NCBI GenBank assembly: GCA_035537095.1
Contig: DATLMV010000136.1
Location: 1 to 51,835 of the forward strand
Direction: 5' to 3'
Source: DASWNP01 sp035537095
GTDB taxonomy: Bacteria > Acidobacteriota > Blastocatellia > Pyrinomonadales > Pyrinomonadaceae
Length of the DNA stretch: 51,835 nt
A model generated the notes under the pieces. It was not told where the DNA came from, made no database searches, and saw only the letters and a list, made by a program, of their open reading frames with translations. Below are positions 15,677 through 25,277 of this stretch, in pieces. The stretch's first letter is position 1; the number at the start of each line of letters is the position of its first letter. Both the position numbers and the translations under genes were made by a program.

Positions 15677-16204
15677 ATGTCAGGCACGCCCACCATCGTC
15701 GCTTTCGCGCTGCTCATCCCGCTCGCCGTACTCATCACATATTACGACGTGCGCTATCGTCGCATCCCTAACGCATTCGTGCTCGCGGCGCTCGTCGGCG
15801 GTTTACTGCTCAACGCATCGGCCAACGGTCTCGAAGGCATCCTGACGAGCCTCGGCGGCTGCGCGCTGGCCTTCGGCGTGATGTTCATGCTGCACGTCTT
15901 CGGCGCGATGGGCGCGGGCGACGTGAAGTTGTTCGCAGGCATCGGCGCGATTATCGGTTCGGGTCTGGTGCTGCCGACGTTCGCCGTCATCGCGCTCACG
16001 GGCGGCCTGCTGGCCGTCTATACGATGGTGCGCGCCGGAGCGGTGCGCGCGACGCTGTGGCGCGTGGTGCAAATCTTCTACGGGCTGCTGCCCGGTTGGC
16101 CGATGCCGCGCTTCGCCGTCCCCGACGACAAACGACACACGATCCCCTACGGCGTGGCGATCACCTTCGGCAGCATCGTCTCGCTCTGCATCTTTCGCGC
16201 GTAA
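15677..16204 (+). CDS. cpaA: Prepilin peptidase CpaA/TadV
   Basis: A 175-residue A24-family membrane aspartate protease. The two catalytic Asp residues lie in YYDVRYRRIPN (about 17-27) and GAGDVKLFAG (about 78-87). Several transmembrane helices are present and the N-terminal methyltransferase domain of PilD is absent, as usual for TadV/CpaA. It cleaves the Flp pilins and probably the TadE/G pseudopilins at the inner membrane. Confidence 0.93.
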   Translation: MSGTPTIVAFALLIPLAVLITYYDVRYRRIPNAFVLAALVGGLLLNASANGLEGILTSLGGCALAFGVMFMLHVFGAMGAGDVKLFAGIGAIIGSGLVLPTFAVIALTGGLLAVYTMVRAGAVRATLWRVVQIFYGLLPGWPMPRFAVPDDKRHTIPYGVAITFGSIVSLCIFRA

Positions 16205-16282
16205 GCGACAACTCGACAACTTTCGCGCGGCCAGCGGTCGCGCTTGCACAGACTGATTTTCTCGAACGGAGAACCTGAACCC

Positions 16283-17221
16283 ATGCGGAATAAACGTCTC
16301 TTGGTGGTACTCGCGGGCGCGGTGGTCTTTGGATTGGCCGCCGCCGTTTTGGTCAGCCGTTATCTCTCGAACGCGCAGGCTTACACCCGAAACTTAAACA
16401 ACATCGTGGTCGCCAAGGTGGACGTGCCTGCCGGTACGAAGATGATTGCCGAGCAGTTGACGGTCGCACAGTTTCCGCAGGGCGCGATGCCCGACGGCAC
16501 TTTCGATTCGATGGACAAACTCGTCGGTCGCGTCGCCATCACGAACATCGCCGCGCGCGAGCCGATCACGGATTTCAAACTCGCGCCCGAAGGTTCGGCG
16601 GGCGGACTCTCGGCGGTAATCCCCGAAGGCTTCCGCGCGATGACCGTCAAGGTTGACGACGTGGTGGGCGTCTCCGGTTTTCTGATGCCGGGCGCGCTCG
16701 TTGATGTCGTCGTCGTCATCAACCCCGACCAGAACTCGACGACGCAGAACCCCATCTCGAAGATCGTCTTGCAGAACGTCAAGGTGCTGGCGAACGGCCA
16801 GAACATTGACCGCCCGAAGAACGACCGCGAGGCCGAGAGCGTCAAGGCCGTGACCTTGCAGGTGTCGCCCGAACAGGCCGAGAAGCTCGCGCTCGCTTCG
16901 ACCGAGGGCAAACTGCAACTCGTCATGCGCAACTCGACCGATCAGGGCGACGAGCAGACGCAGGGCGTTGACAAGCGCGTCCTGCTCGGCGGCGAGCGCG
17001 CCCTGCCCGTCCCCGAACCCGGTTCGCTCAAGAGCGAACAGCCGACGAAGCCCGCGCCGTCGAGCTTCGCCCCGGTGCGTCGCCAGCGCGTGCAGGCCGC
17101 GCCCGTGAGCGTCGAGCGGAGCGCGCCCGTACAGCAGAGCGCGCCCGCCGCGCCGCCCGCGCCGCGCAATAGTGTGGAGATCATCGAGGGCGGAAAAAGA
17201 CGGAGCGTGGATTTTCCGTGA
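16283..17221 (+). CDS. cpaB: Flp pilus assembly protein CpaB/RcpC
   Basis: A 312-residue protein with an N-terminal transmembrane anchor (5-25), a SAF domain (VVAKVDVPAGTKMIAEQLTV, from about 38) and an RcpC-type periplasmic domain (PEGFRAMTVKVDDVVGVSGFL). The C-terminal about 80 residues are Pro/Ala-rich and probably disordered. The start at 16283 fits the family; the frame extends 13 codons upstream. RcpC is a periplasmic component linked to the secretin. Confidence 0.92.
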   Translation: MRNKRLLVVLAGAVVFGLAAAVLVSRYLSNAQAYTRNLNNIVVAKVDVPAGTKMIAEQLTVAQFPQGAMPDGTFDSMDKLVGRVAITNIAAREPITDFKLAPEGSAGGLSAVIPEGFRAMTVKVDDVVGVSGFLMPGALVDVVVVINPDQNSTTQNPISKIVLQNVKVLANGQNIDRPKNDREAESVKAVTLQVSPEQAEKLALASTEGKLQLVMRNSTDQGDEQTQGVDKRVLLGGERALPVPEPGSLKSEQPTKPAPSSFAPVRRQRVQAAPVSVERSAPVQQSAPAAPPAPRNSVEIIEGGKRRSVDFP

Positions 17222-17379
17222 AGCAGCCGATCAACGAACGGCAGGAGCGCCGCCAGCCGGTTGAAGACTGTGCGCGACGTTTGCCGTCAGTTGGCCGCAA
17301 GAATCCGGTCGCAAAAAAAAGATTAAGAGACGATTGCCGATAGCCGAGAGCTATCTTCCAAAGGAGTCAAAAAAAAGTC

Positions 17380-19008
17380 ATGCAGACACGTTCCCTTATC
17401 GCCCGCACCTTCGCGCTGCTGTGCACGGCCCTGATGTTCGCCGCGCCGATTGCGGCCCGCGCGCAGGAAACCTCCGTGACGGTCGCCTTCGCCAACATGC
17501 AGAAGGATTCGACGCCGATCAACGTCCTCGTCGGGCAGTCGCGCGTCATCAACTTCGACCGTCCCATCGGACGCTTCTCGGTCTCCAACCCCGACATCGC
17601 CGAGGCCGTGCTCGTCGCGCCCGATCAGGTGCTCGTCAACGGCAAGGCTTTCGGGCAGGTCAACTTCATCGCGTGGGAGCAGAACGGCGGCAAGTTCATC
17701 GTCTTCGATGTCTTCGTGCGAACGAACCTGTCTCTGATTGACTCGCAGATTCGCGCGCTCTTTCCGAAAGACGACATCCGCTTGAGTCAGGCCAACGAGT
17801 CGGTCGTCCTCTCGGGAACGGTTGATAATCCGCAGACGGTCGGGTATGCCGAAGCGGTGGTCAAGGCGGCGGGCTTCAAGACGGTCAACATGCTGCGCTC
17901 GCCGACGCGCAACACGGCGCAGGTGCAACTCTCGGTTCGCGTCGCCGAGGTGAGCCGCAATCGTCTGAAAGATTTGGGCACGTCGTTCGCGTATCAGGGG
18001 AGCCCCGGCAACGGCGTCTATGCCAACACGGGCGGCGGCCCGAGCAGTCTGACGGAAGTCAAGAACGGTGTCATGTCCGGCACGTTCTCGAACGCTTTGA
18101 ACCTCTTCGTGATGGGCGGCAACGTCTTGAGCATGATTCGTGCGATGCAACAGCAGGGCGCGTTGCGCGAGTTGGCCGAGCCGAACTTAGTTGCGATGGA
18201 CGGCCAGCAGGCGAGCTTCCTCGCGGGCGGCGAGTTTCCCGTGCCCATCGTGCAGACCGGAACCGAACGCAGCACCGTCACCGTCCTCTTCAAAGAGTAC
18301 GGCGTGCGCCTGAACTTCAAACCGACGATCATTGACGAAGACCACATCCGTCTCGAACTCGAACCCGAAGTCTCGACGATTGATTACTCGAACGGCGTCA
18401 AGTTCGACGGCTTCGTGATCCCCGCGCTGCGGACGCGCCGCGCCAAGACCGGCGTCGAACTCCGCGACGGCCAGAGCTTCGCGCTCGCGGGCTTGCTCGA
18501 CAACAACGAATCGCGCTCGCTCTCGAAGATGCCCATCGTCGGCGACATCCCCATCCTCGGCAACCTCTTCAAGTCCAAGTCGTACCAGAAGAACGAGACG
18601 GAGTTGATCTTCATCATGACGGCGAACCTCGTCAAGCCGGTCAGCCCCGACGACCTCCCCTACATGCGCGGCATAGACGGGCTCAAGAACACCAAGCCCC
18701 TGCTCGGCCTCGAACCCAAAGGCGAAGGCATCAACGGCGACCACGGCTACTCGACCGCTCCGGCGGCGACGACGACAACGACGCCCGCCGTCTCTCCCGC
18801 GAACGCTCCGGCGACGACGAACGCGCCCGACGCGCCCGCGAACAACAACAACACGACGCCCGTCAAGGAAGGCAGCCGCAAAGTGACGCTGCCCGCCGCG
18901 ACGAGCAGCAACGCCGGGTTCAACAATCTCCCGCTCGACCGTCTCAACTCGCTGCGGCCCGCGCCCGTCGCGATGCGGATGCAGGTCAGCATGGTCGAAG
19001 CTCCGTAA
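17380..19008 (+). CDS. cpaC: Tad secretin CpaC/RcpA
   Basis: A 542-residue secretin with signal peptide (cleavage after about residue 28, ARA|QE), an N-terminal pilus-assembly domain (VLVGQSRVINFDRPIGRFSVSNPDIAEAVL), a BON-like segment (SQANESVVLSGTV) and the secretin core with FLAGGEFPVPI and GVRLNFKPTI, ending in LFKSKSYQKNETELIFIMTANLV. A Thr/Pro/Ala/Asn-rich region precedes a conserved-looking C-terminus. It forms the outer-membrane channel for the Flp pilus. AAGGAG precedes the ATG at a slightly long distance. Confidence 0.95.
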   Translation: MQTRSLIARTFALLCTALMFAAPIAARAQETSVTVAFANMQKDSTPINVLVGQSRVINFDRPIGRFSVSNPDIAEAVLVAPDQVLVNGKAFGQVNFIAWEQNGGKFIVFDVFVRTNLSLIDSQIRALFPKDDIRLSQANESVVLSGTVDNPQTVGYAEAVVKAAGFKTVNMLRSPTRNTAQVQLSVRVAEVSRNRLKDLGTSFAYQGSPGNGVYANTGGGPSSLTEVKNGVMSGTFSNALNLFVMGGNVLSMIRAMQQQGALRELAEPNLVAMDGQQASFLAGGEFPVPIVQTGTERSTVTVLFKEYGVRLNFKPTIIDEDHIRLELEPEVSTIDYSNGVKFDGFVIPALRTRRAKTGVELRDGQSFALAGLLDNNESRSLSKMPIVGDIPILGNLFKSKSYQKNETELIFIMTANLVKPVSPDDLPYMRGIDGLKNTKPLLGLEPKGEGINGDHGYSTAPAATTTTTPAVSPANAPATTNAPDAPANNNNTTPVKEGSRKVTLPAATSSNAGFNNLPLDRLNSLRPAPVAMRMQVSMVEAP

Positions 19009-19064
19009 GCATCTTTTTGCAAGCGGCGGCATGAGCGCGGGAGAGCGCAGGAGGACTTTTCAAG

Positions 19065-20189
19065 ATGAACAGCTTAGACAAACAACACCGTCACGACAGA
19101 AGAAACGAACGCGGCTCCGTCCTCGCCATCAGTACGCTCGGCATGCTCGCCTTTCTCCTCGCCACCGGATTGTGCGTGGATGTCGGCCACCTCTATCTCG
19201 TCAAGACCGAACTACAGAACGCAGCGGACGCAGCGGCCCTCGCCGGTGCGTCCGCGCTCAACTCTTCATCGCTCGGCATCACCAAAGCCAAGCAGCGCGC
19301 CGAAACGGTGATGAACAACTACGAGTTCAACAAAAAGGGCGTCAAGGTGCAGGACGGGGTGGTCGAGTTCGCGGTGAATCTGGCGGGCCCCTACATGGGC
19401 GCGGGAAGCGCGCAGACGGTGGCCGACAAGATTCGCTTCATCCGCGTCAAGACTCCGGCTGCGCCGACCAAAGTCTTCTTCGCCTCGATGGTCATCGGCA
19501 GTTCGCGCGACGTGACGGCCAACGCCACCGCCGGAATGTCCGTCCCCTTAACGAGCGTCTGCGATTTTCTCCCCGTCTCCGTCGTTGACTACGGCACGCC
19601 GATTATGCCCGGCAACGTCTACACGTTCCGCTCCGGGCCCAGTAACCACGTCACGCCGGGCAACTACCAGATACTTGCCGTCGCCGGTCGCGGCGGCAGC
19701 GATGTCCGCGTCGGTCTGGCGAGCGGCGTAGATGATTGCGCCGAACCCGGCGAGGAGTATGCCGTTGATACCAAACCGGGCGTCACGTCCGGCCCCGTCA
19801 GGGCAGGCATCAACACGCGCTTCGACGATTATCAGGGCGGCCACGTCAACCCGACCGATCATCCGCCCGACACCAACATCAAAGAGAACATCACCTACGA
19901 GGATTACGTCGAAGGCTTGAAGACGCAAGCGCCTTCGCATCCGGGCGTCGAGGGTCGTCGCGTGGTCGTGATTCCGATTATCAAAGAGAGCGAATACGAC
20001 AACGGGCGCGGCGTCGTGCGGTTCAATCGCTTCGGCCTCTTCTTCCTGCGCAAGAAGGTCGGCAACGGCAACGGCGGCGACCTCGAAGCCGAGTACATCA
20101 AAGACCACACGATGGTCGGGCGCGGCGGCGTCGGCACGGGCGCGGGCGCAGCCGAGGGGCTGCTGGCGAAGCCCGTCCTTTATCAATAA
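19065..20189 (+). CDS. TadG-like pilus assembly protein
   Basis: A 374-residue protein with a pseudopilin-type N-terminus: basic region ending RGSVLAISTLGMLAFLLATGLCVDVGHLYLVKTELQNAADAAALAG, the hallmark of the putative Flp pilus-assembly TadE/G-like family. The rest is a large secreted domain without a recognisable von Willebrand fold. AGGAGG lies 9 bases before the ATG. It probably sits in the inner membrane and contributes to pilus assembly with the two TadE proteins that follow. Confidence 0.85.
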   Translation: MNSLDKQHRHDRRNERGSVLAISTLGMLAFLLATGLCVDVGHLYLVKTELQNAADAAALAGASALNSSSLGITKAKQRAETVMNNYEFNKKGVKVQDGVVEFAVNLAGPYMGAGSAQTVADKIRFIRVKTPAAPTKVFFASMVIGSSRDVTANATAGMSVPLTSVCDFLPVSVVDYGTPIMPGNVYTFRSGPSNHVTPGNYQILAVAGRGGSDVRVGLASGVDDCAEPGEEYAVDTKPGVTSGPVRAGINTRFDDYQGGHVNPTDHPPDTNIKENITYEDYVEGLKTQAPSHPGVEGRRVVVIPIIKESEYDNGRGVVRFNRFGLFFLRKKVGNGNGGDLEAEYIKDHTMVGRGGVGTGAGAAEGLLAKPVLYQ

Positions 20190-20211
20190 CGCGAGCGAGG
20201 ACGTGAGAGCG

Positions 20212-20733
20212 ATGAACGGGACGAACATGCACACAAAGATCGGTCGCGGCTTGAGTCGCTTCCGCGAGAGCGAGCGCGGGACGCAACTCGCCGAGCTTGC
20301 CATTGTGCTGCCGGTGCTCCTCGCGCTCTTCGCCGCGACCGCCGAGTTTGGCCGTTACTTCTACACCTACACGACGCTCGCCAAAGCGACGCGCAGCGCC
20401 GCCCGACACCTGACCATCGCGCCGCCCGCCAAAGGCTGCGGCTGCAACACGAAGGCCGACGCGGAGGCGAAACGGATGGTCGTCTACGGCGACGCGAACG
20501 CGACCGACGGCGTCAACAAGCCGCTCGTCAAAGGTCTCACTATGAGCAACGTCTCGATCACGCGCGGCGGCGGCGTCGGCAGCGTGCCGGGGACGGTCAA
20601 GGTGGAGATTATCAACTTCAAATACACGCCGCTCATGCCCCTCGGCAAAGCGACGGGCGATAAGGGCTGGTTGAGCGTCGCCGTCAAACCGAGCACCACC
20701 ATGCGCTATCTCATCACGACGCCTTCCATCTAG
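20212..20733 (+). CDS. tadE: TadE-like pseudopilin, first copy
   Basis: A 173-residue TadE family protein: ERGTQLAELAIVLPVLLALFAATAEFGRYFYTYTTLAKATRSAARH. The acidic residue in QLAELA matches the conserved Glu at +5 of pseudopilins. The ATG at 20212 was taken; a GTG at 20203 and ATG at 20227 are alternatives. It follows the TadG-like gene by 22 bases and is probably co-translated. Confidence 0.88.
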   Translation: MNGTNMHTKIGRGLSRFRESERGTQLAELAIVLPVLLALFAATAEFGRYFYTYTTLAKATRSAARHLTIAPPAKGCGCNTKADAEAKRMVVYGDANATDGVNKPLVKGLTMSNVSITRGGGVGSVPGTVKVEIINFKYTPLMPLGKATGDKGWLSVAVKPSTTMRYLITTPSI

Positions 20734-20775
20734 AAATTTTCCGTTCGACTTGCAAGGACTTTGAGGACAACCCCG

Positions 20776-21237
20776 ATGCGTGGCAGACACAAAGGCAGAG
20801 ACGAACGCGGCGCGGCTCTTTTGGAGTTCACCATCGGCGCGCTCGTTTTTCTGACGGCAATCTTCGCCGTTCTCGAATTCGGACGCCTGCTCTGGACGCA
20901 CAACGCGCTCGCCGACGCGGCGCGACGCGGCGCGCGCTACGCCGTCAATCAAGACAAGAGCGCCGCGTCAATCACCGCCGCGCAGAAGATGGCCGTCTAT
21001 GGCTCGACCGGCGACGGCCCCAATCAGAAACCGCGCGTGATGAACCTGACGACGGCCAATGTGAAGGTCAACCATTCGTCCGACTACAACGTCGGCGAAG
21101 GCTCGGTTTCCGTCACGATTGAGGGCTACGAGTTCAAGTTCGTCGTGCCCATCATCGGCAAGACCATCAAGATGCCCACGTATCGCACGACGCTGACGGG
21201 AGAGAACGCAGGGAAAATCCCGCCGCCGGTTTCCTGA
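20776..21237 (+). CDS. tadE: TadE-like pseudopilin, second copy
   Basis: A 153-residue TadE family protein: ERGAALLEFTIGALVFLTAIFAVLEFGRLLWTHNALADAARRGARYAV. The Glu of LLEFT is the conserved pseudopilin acid. It differs strongly from the first TadE outside the N-terminal helix, so the two are probably distinct minor subunits. A TTG at 20761 could add five residues. Confidence 0.88.
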   Translation: MRGRHKGRDERGAALLEFTIGALVFLTAIFAVLEFGRLLWTHNALADAARRGARYAVNQDKSAASITAAQKMAVYGSTGDGPNQKPRVMNLTTANVKVNHSSDYNVGEGSVSVTIEGYEFKFVVPIIGKTIKMPTYRTTLTGENAGKIPPPVS

Positions 21238-21322
21238 AACGCCCGCGCTTCCGGCCACGCAAACGCGAACGCTTTCGCCCTTGAGAAGTTCAGACGACCA
21301 GCACGCATCCGAGAAAATTTAC

Positions 21323-22567
21323 ATGTCGCAAACACTCACCTTCGTCATCCTGAGCACCGGACTCGACTCGCTCAAAGAACTGCGCGGCGCGCTCGCCGCC
21401 AACGACAATACGCGCCTGCTCGTCGCGGGCGACGACCCCGAACAACTCCAACCCGAAATCGCGCGCCTGCACCCTTCCGCCGCGATTATCACGCTCGGAA
21501 CGGAGCCCGAAGCGGTGCTCCGCTTCGTCGAGCGCGTCTCCGTCGAGTCGCCGCAGACGGCGATTATCTGCGCTTCGCGCGACGCTTCGCCCGATCTTAT
21601 CTTGCGTTCGTTGCGTGCCGGAGCGCGCGAGTTTTTGCGCCTGCCGCTCATCGAGGATGAGTTCAAGACGGTGCTCGAACGCACCGCCGAGTTTTGCTCG
21701 ACGCAAGGGCCTGCGCCGAAGAAGAAGGGGCGCACCATCGCCGTCTTCTCAAGCAAGGGCGGCTGCGGCACGTCGTTTATCGCCGCCAACGTCGCCGCCG
21801 CGCTCTCGCCTTCGTCAACCGTCCTCGTTGACCTGCACTTGCAGGCCGGAGACCTGACGCTCTTTCTCGGCGTCGAACCGAAATACACCATCGCCGATCT
21901 GGTCGAGCACCGCGCGCGCGTTGACGACGCGCTGCTCCGAACCTATCTCGCGCCGCACTCGGCGAGCCTGTCGCTGCTGGCCGCGCCGCGCGAAGCTGAC
22001 TCGGCTGACGACATCGAACCCGAGCACATCTACGAAGTGATCGAGATTCTGCGCGAGCGATACGAGTACGTCGTGCTCGACCCGCAACACACCTTCGACG
22101 CCGTGACGCTCGCCGCGCTCGATCAGGTTGACGAAATCCTGCTCGTCCTGACTCTGGACATTCCGGCGATTCGCTCGACGCAGCGCGCGCTCAAAATCTT
22201 CGACCGTCTCGGCTACCCGCGACACAAGATTCACATCGTCGTCAACCGCTTCAGCAAGCAGATTGACCTCGAACTGCGCGAGGTCGAACGCTTTCTCGGC
22301 GAGCGCGTGATGGGCTACGTGCAGAGCGACTACCGGACGGCGGTCAACTCCATCAATCTCGGCCAGCCGCTCGTCGAATCCGAACCCTCTTCCAAACTCG
22401 CCGCCGAAATCCGGCAGATCGCCGCGAGCGTCAGCGGCAAAGCAAGCGTCCCGACCGATATCGCCGCCAGCGCGCCGCGACGACGCACGCTCGGCTCCTT
22501 CTTCCGTCGCACCAACGCCGCGACGACCAACGACACGACGCACGCCGCGCTCGGCAACAGTTTCTAG
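21323..22567 (+). CDS. cpaE: Pilus localisation ATPase CpaE/TadZ
   Basis: A 414-residue protein with a degenerate receiver-like domain at about 1-125 and a MinD/ParA-type domain from about 137. The deviant Walker A reads KGGCGTS (145-151): the signature Lys of MinD is kept but the P-loop Lys is Thr, as in many CpaE proteins, so ATP hydrolysis may be weak. It places the pilus machine in the cell. The ATG at 21323 fits the family; the frame extends 14 codons upstream. Confidence 0.92.
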   Translation: MSQTLTFVILSTGLDSLKELRGALAANDNTRLLVAGDDPEQLQPEIARLHPSAAIITLGTEPEAVLRFVERVSVESPQTAIICASRDASPDLILRSLRAGAREFLRLPLIEDEFKTVLERTAEFCSTQGPAPKKKGRTIAVFSSKGGCGTSFIAANVAAALSPSSTVLVDLHLQAGDLTLFLGVEPKYTIADLVEHRARVDDALLRTYLAPHSASLSLLAAPREADSADDIEPEHIYEVIEILRERYEYVVLDPQHTFDAVTLAALDQVDEILLVLTLDIPAIRSTQRALKIFDRLGYPRHKIHIVVNRFSKQIDLELREVERFLGERVMGYVQSDYRTAVNSINLGQPLVESEPSSKLAAEIRQIAASVSGKASVPTDIAASAPRRRTLGSFFRRTNAATTNDTTHAALGNSF

Positions 22568-22746
22568 CGTCCGGACGTTAACCGTCGGCGTTTCGACGGC
22601 AGCAGCCGGATAGTTCTACACAGACGATTTATCAACCGGGTGAGGAGGTTTGCAAACAGCCGGACAAGCAGGCGACGGGCGAGAAAAAGGACGCACGCTG
22701 CGATTCATCTTCCCGCCGCAAGCCGACGGCTGATTGCTCGATAAAC

Positions 22747-24096
22747 ATGGCGCTACGCGAAAGATTAGTGAAAGAGACGGGCGGGCCGAACTACGCGGCC
22801 TTCGGGCGCGGCGACGACGCGACGGGCGTCGCCGGTCAGCACAATTTTCAAGAACTGAAATCGCGTCTCCATCGCGCGATTATCAACCGCATGGACTTGA
22901 CCAAGCTCGGGCAGCTTGAGCCGGAACAGCTTCGCGCGGAGGTGTCGCGTCTCGCCGAAGAACTTCTGATTATCGAGAACGCGCCGATCTCTTCGAGCGA
23001 ACGCGAGCGTCTGGTCGAGGAGGTCAGGCACGAGCTTTTCGGGCTCGGGCCTTTGGAGCCGCTTCTGGCCGACCCGACCATCTGCGATATTCTCGTCAAC
23101 TCGCCCTACAACATCTACATCGAGCGGCGCGGCAAACTCGAACGCACCGACGTGACCTTCAAAGACAACGACCACCTGATGCGCGTCATCGAGCGCATCG
23201 TCTCGATGGTCGGGCGACGCATAGACGAAGCGCAGCCGATGGTTGACGCGCGCTTGCAGGACGGCTCGCGCGTCAACGCCATCATCCCGCCGCTCGCTTT
23301 GGACGGCCCCGTGCTCTCCATCCGACGCTTCGGCTCCGACCCCCTGCGTATCAACGCGCTCATCGAAATCGGCGCGCTCACGCAGGACATCGCCGACATG
23401 TTCGAGATGTGCGTGCACGCGCGCTTGAACGTTCTCATCTCCGGCGGCACGGGCGCGGGCAAAACGACTCTGCTCAACGCGCTTTCGGCCTACATCCCGG
23501 AGACGCAGCGCATCGTCACGATTGAAGATTCGGCAGAGCTACAGTTGCAGCAGCCGCACGTCGTCCGTCTGGAGACGCGACCGCCCAACATCGAGGGGCG
23601 CGGCGAAGTCACGCAGCGCGACCTCGTCAAGAACGCGCTGCGCATGCGTCCCGACCGCATCGTCATCGGCGAAGTGCGCGGCGGCGAAGCGATAGACATG
23701 CTGCAAGCGATGAACACCGGCCACGACGGCAGCTTGACGACCGTCCACGCCAATACCCCGCGCGACGCCCTGACCCGGCTCGAAACCATGATTCAGATGA
23801 CCGGCATGAGACTCTCCGACCGCGCCATGCGCCAGCAGATCGCTTCCGCGCTCAACCTCGTCATACAGGTCGCGCGTCTCTCCGACGGCACGCGCCGCGT
23901 CACGTCCATCTCCGAAATCACCGGGATGGAAGGCGAGACGATCACGATGCAGGAGATTTTCCAGTACGAGCGCAAGGGAATTGACAAGGACGGGCGCGTC
24001 ATCGGTCGCTTCCGCCCGACGGGAGTCCGCCCGCGCTTCGCCGAACGCCTCAAGGTCTACGGCATGCAACTGCCGCGCGTCTTCTTTGAAGAGTAG
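22747..24096 (+). CDS. cpaF: Tad secretion ATPase CpaF/TadA
   Basis: A 449-residue type II/IV secretion ATPase of the CpaF class. Walker A GGTGAGKT lies at 233-240, the Asp box is TIEDSAELQL, the Walker B region is DRIVIGEVRG, and the His box is MNTGHDGSLTTVHANTP. It is the single hexameric motor that powers Flp pilus extension and probably retraction. The 179-base gap before it contains GGTGAGGAGG at about 22639 without a following start, and nothing else recognised. Confidence 0.96.
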   Translation: MALRERLVKETGGPNYAAFGRGDDATGVAGQHNFQELKSRLHRAIINRMDLTKLGQLEPEQLRAEVSRLAEELLIIENAPISSSERERLVEEVRHELFGLGPLEPLLADPTICDILVNSPYNIYIERRGKLERTDVTFKDNDHLMRVIERIVSMVGRRIDEAQPMVDARLQDGSRVNAIIPPLALDGPVLSIRRFGSDPLRINALIEIGALTQDIADMFEMCVHARLNVLISGGTGAGKTTLLNALSAYIPETQRIVTIEDSAELQLQQPHVVRLETRPPNIEGRGEVTQRDLVKNALRMRPDRIVIGEVRGGEAIDMLQAMNTGHDGSLTTVHANTPRDALTRLETMIQMTGMRLSDRAMRQQIASALNLVIQVARLSDGTRRVTSISEITGMEGETITMQEIFQYERKGIDKDGRVIGRFRPTGVRPRFAERLKVYGMQLPRVFFEE

Positions 24097-24098
24097 GA

Positions 24099-24192
24099 AC
24101 AGTTTTCAGTTTTCGGTCTTCAGTTTTCAGAAGCTTTACCTCTGAACTGAGAACCGATACTGAAAACTCAAAACTCAAAACTGAAAACCGAC
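24099..24192. repeat. Inverted word array, AGTTTTCAGTTTTC
   Basis: The left arm carries CAGTTTTCAGTTTTCGGTCTTCAG words and the right arm the complement (ACTGAAAACTCAAAACTC). It fills almost the whole gap between cpaF and tadB. The vocabulary is not seen elsewhere in the window. Confidence 0.8.
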
Positions 24193-24200
24193 AACCCATC

Positions 24201-25163
24201 ATGATTCCTTTTTTCGTTTTTACTTTCTGCATGTTTCTGGTCTTCGCGGGCTACCTGCTGGCGACGCGCGGCTCGGAGAAGAAGCGCGCGCGCTTGCAGC
24301 AGCGGCTCGCGGAGGCTCTGCTCTATTCGGCGAACACGGCGGACGCGGAAGTGCAACTCGCGCGACAGGAGTTGATGAGCGAGATACCGGCGTTGAACCG
24401 GACGCTCGTCAGCCTGCCGGTGGCCGCGCGGCTCAAGCGGATGCTCGATCAGGCCGACCTGCACATCACCGTCACGCGTCTCCTGATGTTCTCCGTGATG
24501 GCCGGAATCCTCGCCGCGCTCGCCGCTTCGATGCTCACGGTCTCTCTGTTCATCATCATCTGCGCCGGACTGGCGGCGGCCTCCGCGCCCTTCGTCCACG
24601 TCTTCTGGAAGCGTCGCTCGCGCCTCCGCTCGTTCCTCGAACACCTCCCCGACGCGCTCGACCTGATGAGCCGCGCGCTTTCCGCCGGACACGCTTTCGC
24701 CGAGTCGCTGCACATGGTTGCGACCGAGATGCCCGAACCGATTGCGACCGAATTTCGCAAGACCTACGAAGAACAGAACCTCGGCCTGTCGGTCAAACTC
24801 GCTTTGGAAAACTTGGCGGCGCGCGTGCCCTTGCTCGACCTCAAGCTCTGCATCACGGCCATCATGATTCAGCGCGAAACGGGCGGCAACCTCGCGGAGA
24901 TTCTGGAAAAAGTGGCCTACACCATCCGCGAGCGTTTCCGCATCATGGAAGACCTGAAGACGCTGACCACGTCCTCGCGCATGTCTTCTTGGATACTCTG
25001 CGGCCTCCCCATCTTCGTCGCGCTCGCCGTCACCTTCTTGAGTCCCGACTACATGAGCGTCCTCTGGTACGACCCGCGCGGCCACATCCTCATCTACGTC
25101 GCCCTCGGCATGCAGCTATCCGGCATGTTGATTATCCGCAAGATTTTGAGAATAAAGATTTGA
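24201..25163 (+). CDS. tadB: Tad inner-membrane protein TadB
   Basis: A 320-residue type II secretion system F-family protein. It has an N-terminal transmembrane helix, two central helices (about 94-130), the GspF domain (LPDALDLMSRALSAGHAFAESL, ETGGNLAEILEKVAYTIRER) and a C-terminal pair of helices. It forms the inner-membrane platform with TadC and couples to CpaF. Confidence 0.93.
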   Translation: MIPFFVFTFCMFLVFAGYLLATRGSEKKRARLQQRLAEALLYSANTADAEVQLARQELMSEIPALNRTLVSLPVAARLKRMLDQADLHITVTRLLMFSVMAGILAALAASMLTVSLFIIICAGLAAASAPFVHVFWKRRSRLRSFLEHLPDALDLMSRALSAGHAFAESLHMVATEMPEPIATEFRKTYEEQNLGLSVKLALENLAARVPLLDLKLCITAIMIQRETGGNLAEILEKVAYTIRERFRIMEDLKTLTTSSRMSSWILCGLPIFVALAVTFLSPDYMSVLWYDPRGHILIYVALGMQLSGMLIIRKILRIKI

Positions 25164-25164
25164 A

Positions 25165-25267
25165 GATAGTAAATCGTGAATCGTCAATCGTGAATAGATA
25201 AAAACCGTCTTTCACTATTTACGATTTACGATTCACGATTTACTAAATGACGATTCACCATTGACGA
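25165..25267. repeat. Inverted word array, AAATCGTGAATCGT family
   Basis: The left arm repeats GTAAATCGTGAATCGTCAATCG and the right arm ATTTACGATTTACGATTCACG, followed by a further right-arm-type stretch. It fills the gap between tadB and tadC. The same words form the array at 49848-49962, about 24.7 kb away. Confidence 0.85.
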
Positions 25268-25277
25268 GTAACCATCT

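Noticed and set aside
21290..22543. Long antisense frames opposite cpaE and many other genes
   Set aside because: High-GC codon bias leaves open frames on the opposite strand. None has a ribosome-binding site plus recognisable domain.
22568..22746. Riboswitch before cpaF
   Set aside because: GGTGAGGAGG without a start codon drew attention, but no c-di-GMP or other riboswitch consensus could be matched.
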